Origin: Psychrobacter sp. 72-O-c
Lineage (GTDB): Bacteria; Pseudomonadota; Gammaproteobacteria; Pseudomonadales; Moraxellaceae
DNA: 48,893 nt
Assembly (NCBI RefSeq): GCF_904846605.1
Contig: NZ_CAJHBI010000026.1
Coordinates: 1 to 48,893, forward strand
Direction: 5' to 3'
The notes beneath the pieces were generated by a model, which saw only the letters and a list, made by a program, of their open reading frames with translations, was not told the DNA's origin and made no database searches. The translations under genes and the position numbers were made by a program. This document shows, piece after piece, positions 45,966-48,893 of this stretch (within the stretch, counting starts at the first letter, position 1; every line of letters begins with the position of its first letter).

Positions 45966-46457
45966 TTACAAACTGTAAGTAAGCTCATAGCTGTGGCTGT
46001 ATATCTCAACAATATTACCGAACGGGTCTTCCATATAAATCATACGGTAAGGTTTTTCGCCAGGATAGTAATAACGTGGTTTTTCCATCCGTTTTTTACC
46101 GCCTGCTGCGATGATACTATCAACGAGCTCTTCAAGGTTTGGATCTTGGACACAAAAGTGAAAGATGCCTGTTTTCCAGTATTCAAAGTTATCTTCAGGA
46201 TTCTCTTGATTCTTAAACTGGAATAGCTCAACACCCACACGATCAGCCGTAGACAGGTGTGAGATATGCAAATGACCCCAACCCTTACCAAATATCTCAG
46301 TGCACATCTGACCAACAGGACTGTCATCCTCGACAATCTTAGTGGGCTCTACGATGGTATACCAACCCATCACTTCAGTGTAGAACTTGACGGCCTTGTC
46401 TAAATCAGGGACTGACAGACCAATGTGCGAAAAACTTCTAGGATAAACATTCTTCAT
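45966..46457 (-). CDS. VOC (glyoxalase/dioxygenase) family protein
   Basis: A 163-residue soluble metalloprotein fold. Two beta-alpha-beta-beta-beta modules are seen: the first from FSHIGLSVPDLDKAVKFYTEVMGW (H12 as a metal ligand), the second from FHFCVQDPNLEELVDSI, ending EDPFGNIVEIYSHSYE (Glu as metal ligand). This fits lactoylglutathione lyase-like or extradiol dioxygenase-like enzymes; the substrate cannot be told. It diverges from a LysR regulator 121 bp away, which probably controls it. Confidence 0.88.
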   Translation of the reverse strand: MKNVYPRSFSHIGLSVPDLDKAVKFYTEVMGWYTIVEPTKIVEDDSPVGQMCTEIFGKGWGHLHISHLSTADRVGVELFQFKNQENPEDNFEYWKTGIFHFCVQDPNLEELVDSIIAAGGKKRMEKPRYYYPGEKPYRMIYMEDPFGNIVEIYSHSYELTYSL

Positions 46458-46578
46458 TACGTGTACTCCGGTTTGATAGGTTTTTATTTAACGTGCTCTT
46501 GTTGACGTGAAATAAGTATACAAACCTATAGTCATTACGTAAAATTATCATTTATTATAAAAATAAGTATGAAATTTA
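46458..46578. promoter_or_regulatory. Divergent control region of the VOC and LysR genes
   Basis: The 121-bp divergent gap has an AT-rich core with the palindrome TTACGTAA and T-N11-A type words, the kind LysR regulators bind. No exact operator can be fixed from one sequence. Confidence 0.35.
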
Positions 46579-47448
46579 ATGATAAATACCACATGGTTAC
46601 GTACCTTTTGCACACTTGTCGAAGTCGGTCACTTTACTCGTACGGCTGAACGCCTATATATGACGCAGTCTGGTGTGAGTCAGCACATCAATAAGCTAGA
46701 GGCGCAATTGGATATTGCATTGCTTATTCGGCAAGGTAAGCAGTTCTCTCTGACGGATGCAGGCGCGCGATTATATGCTGAAGCACAAGGTATACTTTTG
46801 AGCTTATCGAATTTGGAGCAGCGTATTGGCGAGGATCCCGCTTATGAAGGGGTAGTACGTCTAATGTCGCCGGGAAGCGTTGGACTCAAGCTGTATCCGC
46901 ATCTACTGGCTCTGCAACAGCAGTATCCTAAGCTGGTGATTGATTATCGGTTTGCTCCAAATGCTGATGTCGAACGCGCCTTGACCTATCATGAGGTTGA
47001 TATCGGCTTTATGACTGATACCTCAGCGATAGAGACGATAAGTGGTACGGCTATTGCCAACGAGGCATTGTTATTAGTGACGCCTGTCTCTGTCAATGAA
47101 CCAAGCTGGGGGGCGCTAATGGAGTTGGGATTTATCGATCATCCTGATGGTGCTCATCATGCTGGTATGCTGCTTAGTGCCAATTATCCTGAGTTTCAGC
47201 ACAGTAATGATTTTGAAAAAAGAGGCTTTTCAAATCAGATTGGTTTAATCCTAGAGCCGGTAAGTAGGGGATTAGGCTTTACGGTATTGCCAGAACATGC
47301 CGTTGAAGCCTTTCAGAAACCTCACCTTATTAAAAGCCATCGTTTGACCACTCCGGTCAGTAAAACCTTGTATCTTGCTACAAGGCGGGACTACGCGCTA
47401 CCCAATAGAATGCAGACGGTTGTTAACGAAATGCAAAAATGGCTGTAA
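46579..47448 (+). CDS. LysR family transcriptional regulator
   Basis: A 289-residue regulator. The winged helix-turn-helix occupies residues 1-60 (LRTFCTLVEVGHFTRTAERLYMTQSGVSQHINKLEAQL), and a periplasmic-binding-protein-like effector domain follows from about 88. It is encoded divergently from the VOC gene, the usual arrangement of LysR with its target. The ligand is unknown. The ATG at 46579 lacks a clear ribosome site, but it is the first in-frame ATG and gives the family's normal length. Confidence 0.92.
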   Translation: MINTTWLRTFCTLVEVGHFTRTAERLYMTQSGVSQHINKLEAQLDIALLIRQGKQFSLTDAGARLYAEAQGILLSLSNLEQRIGEDPAYEGVVRLMSPGSVGLKLYPHLLALQQQYPKLVIDYRFAPNADVERALTYHEVDIGFMTDTSAIETISGTAIANEALLLVTPVSVNEPSWGALMELGFIDHPDGAHHAGMLLSANYPEFQHSNDFEKRGFSNQIGLILEPVSRGLGFTVLPEHAVEAFQKPHLIKSHRLTTPVSKTLYLATRRDYALPNRMQTVVNEMQKWL

Positions 47449-47890
47449 GTCGTAACAATAACCAGACAGGATAAATAAGCATTAATGGCAAAAATAAAAA
47501 CTAAAAGAAAGTAAGCGATAAGAACAACGGCCATTTACTTTTCTATGTATACTCGCTCAAGGTTGGCCTCTATAGCTAAGCCGCTGTAAAACAGATACAG
47601 GATAGCTGAAAGAAGTTTTCGAAGCCTCTAGAGTGACGCAGTCACACAGCAAGCTAGAAAATTTTTTGCCAGTTATCTAAAACCATGTGTGTACCCGTTT
47701 TATTTAGTTCTGACTATAGAAGCTGATATCGCATTCAAACAGTATTTTTTTTGACTTCGCTGGCATGAAATTACGTAGGCGACAATTTTAGATCAAATCA
47801 TAGTAAGCCAGAAATTTTTACCAGCCGCACACAAATATCAGCGTATCTATTTTATGCTGTATTAACAATCGTAGAAAAAGGAAATGAGTA
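47449..47890. other. 442-bp region without a recognisable gene
   Basis: A 9-codon ORF (MAKIKTKRK) at 47485 and a small GTGAC-GCA-GTCAC dyad at 47633-47645 are the only patterns seen. No tRNA, RNA fold or coding bias is evident. Confidence 0.5.
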
Positions 47891-48313
47891 ATGGTCAATA
47901 CCAAAATATATAAGTCAGTCTATATCTTAGCTGAAGAGCTATTAGAGGCTAATAATAGACATAATCAAGAGGCCTTCGATGCGCTTTATATAGATCTGCA
48001 AACTATATGCACCGATAACGAAAATACCGATAAAGATCATCCCGTACAATGGGAGACTCTGGCTGATTTTACAGAGGAATTAGACGAGGCTTTAGTTATC
48101 TACCAAAAAGCTTTAGAAAAAGCGATTAAAATTAATTCAAAAGACTTTATGTCATCGATAGCCTTTTCTATGGCGGTATTGCAAGTTGAATTAGGCCAAA
48201 TTGAAGCTGCTGTCGTTAACCTGCAAAACGCAAAAATCAGTGCCAATAAAATCGAAGATAAAGAACTTAAGAACGAAATACATGACCTACTTGTTGAGCT
48301 AACAGCCGAGTAA
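47891..48313 (+). CDS. Hypothetical helical (TPR-like) protein
   Basis: A 140-residue soluble, acidic, all-helical protein. The segment LADFTEELDEALVIYQKALEKAIKINSKDFMSSIAFSMAVLQVELGQIEAAVVNLQNA has the spacing of two tetratricopeptide repeats (split here: DEALVIYQKALEKA, then LGQIEAAVVNLQNA). TPRs usually mediate protein interaction; a partner is unknown. There is an AAGGA ribosome site 10 bp before the ATG. No signal peptide. A hairpin at 48369-48400 ends the transcript. Confidence 0.7.
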   Translation: MVNTKIYKSVYILAEELLEANNRHNQEAFDALYIDLQTICTDNENTDKDHPVQWETLADFTEELDEALVIYQKALEKAIKINSKDFMSSIAFSMAVLQVELGQIEAAVVNLQNAKISANKIEDKELKNEIHDLLVELTAE

Positions 48314-48368
48314 AAAGTATTTATGTACGAATTTAAGTATACCAAAACCTATTAGCAAGCCAAAAGAA

Positions 48369-48400
48369 TAAGGCGTTGACTCTCAAGAACCAGCGCCTTA
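48369..48400. terminator. Bidirectional terminator between the TPR-like and DUF1971 genes
   Basis: TAAGGCGTTG pairs with CAGCGCCTTA (one T-G wobble) around a 12-nt loop between convergent genes. Confidence 0.6.
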
Positions 48401-48429
48401 AATATATGCATATATTGAGTAGTTGATTA

Positions 48430-48768
48430 TTACTCAGTTGGTTTAGCCTTGTCTGATTTATCAAATAAAGCTTCAATCGGTTTACTGTGAATCTTAGAGC
48501 TATTGAACATCGATTTATTACCAGTATCGCCTTCAGTCCAGAAGTTAATATTGAATTGGGCGTCATCAGTTAATTCGACCCGATGCCAATATTCAGGTGG
48601 ACTGACGGCAAATTGTCCTGCTGCAATTACTATGGTTTGCTCAGGTTCGGTGGCAGCTTCATTGGCAAACCCGTAGAAGGTGACAGTGCCTTGCATGACG
48701 CAAATTTGGCCGTAAACGCCTTCAGCGGTGTTGTGATGGTTTAATAAAGCGTCAGGGACTTTATCCTT
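48430..48768 (-). pseudogene. DUF1971 (YeaR-like) protein, N-terminus removed by an insertion sequence
   Basis: The minus strand encodes 112 residues with no internal stop: the conserved VPDALLNHHNT, then EGVYGQICVMQGTVTFYG, AGQFAVSPPEYWHRVEL and FNINFW. This is the cupin-like DUF1971 fold, found alone (YeaR) or fused to TehB. The sequence is interrupted at 48769, where the IS30-family end begins; the first 15-18 residues and the promoter are missing. The surviving open part could start at an internal ATG (48696, 88 residues), but that would lack the first strand. Confidence 0.8.
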
Positions 48769-48893
48769 CTTAGATTAACACATGAAGTGCAATTTCAAAC
48801 AGCAGGTGAAAAAGAGGCCTAGATGCGCTAGCATCACAGTTTCTATCCACCACCAAAGTGAGATTGCAACCATGAGCTATACACATCTAAGCC
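48769..48893 (+). repeat. Right copy of 125-bp terminal inverted repeat (5' end of an IS30-family element)
   Basis: Exact reverse complement of bases 3-127. The sharp boundary at 48768/48769 coincides with the break in the DUF1971 gene, which shows that this is an insertion edge. Confidence 0.85.
48872..48893 (+). mobile_element. IS30-family transposase, first 7 codons only (cut by window edge)
   Basis: An ATG at 48872 opens MSYTHLS and runs off the window. The same start is seen reversed at 24-1. The transposase points away from the DUF1971 remnant. Confidence 0.6.

Noticed and set aside
47485..47514. Small ORF MAKIKTKRK as a leader peptide
   Set aside because: It has no ribosome site, no hairpin follows and the nearest gene is 380 bp away.

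Overview
The window looks like a chromosomal segment of a gammaproteobacterium of the family Moraxellaceae, most probably Psychrobacter. This rests on overall protein style, moderate-to-low GC by eye, Asn/Ser-rich linkers, and core genes of that group (trpG-trpD, glnA followed by a DUF4124 protein, lemA with an M48 peptidase, split gsp genes). No database search was possible, so the genus is an inference. Almost everything is housekeeping or ordinary accessory content; no phage, CRISPR, plasmid or defence module was seen.

Both edges carry the same roughly 125-bp sequence in inverted orientation (3-127 and 48769-48893). Each copy runs outward into the first codons (MSYTHLS) of an IS30-family transposase. 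The window is therefore bounded by two copies of one insertion sequence and is probably an assembly contig that stops in them. The left copy sits 18 bp before the start codon of gspE. The right copy cuts the N-terminus off a DUF1971 gene.

Layout. 0-7.3 kb: type II secretion assembly ATPase (gspE), a TatD nuclease, a TetR regulator with a palindromic operator candidate, and the minor pseudopilins gspH-I-J-K; the rest of the secretion system lies elsewhere. 7.3-13 kb, minus strand: FabR-like TetR regulator, dGTPase, ychF, trpD and trpG. 13-17.2 kb: a 780-bp intergenic region rich in palindromes with a textbook sigma-54 promoter for glnA, then glnA, a DUF4124 protein and a SIMPL-domain protein. 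17.4-22.4 kb: the 4.5S signal recognition particle RNA, lemA, a large M48 membrane peptidase, and a possible HolD-like protein with an in-frame 9-bp repeat. 22.5-32.2 kb: serC, the oligopeptide importer yejA-yejBEF with gloB lodged between yejA and yejB, and a secreted MsrA-MsrB fusion. 32.5-38.9 kb: small proteins, folE and fabI (divergent), a DUF1275 membrane protein, a 53-residue acidic protein, a dicarboxylate-type transporter, and an alpha/beta hydrolase broken at a run of nine G residues. 39-48.9 kb: hrpA, benE and a TehB-like methyltransferase flanked by two copies of a degenerate repeat, a VOC protein with a divergent LysR regulator, a TPR-like protein, and the IS-truncated DUF1971 gene.

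The most notable signals are the roughly 104-residue leader of GspH built from an in-frame pentapeptide array, the poly-G switch candidate in the hydrolase next to its nucleophile, the palindrome cluster and sigma-54 promoter before glnA, and the mirrored IS30 ends.
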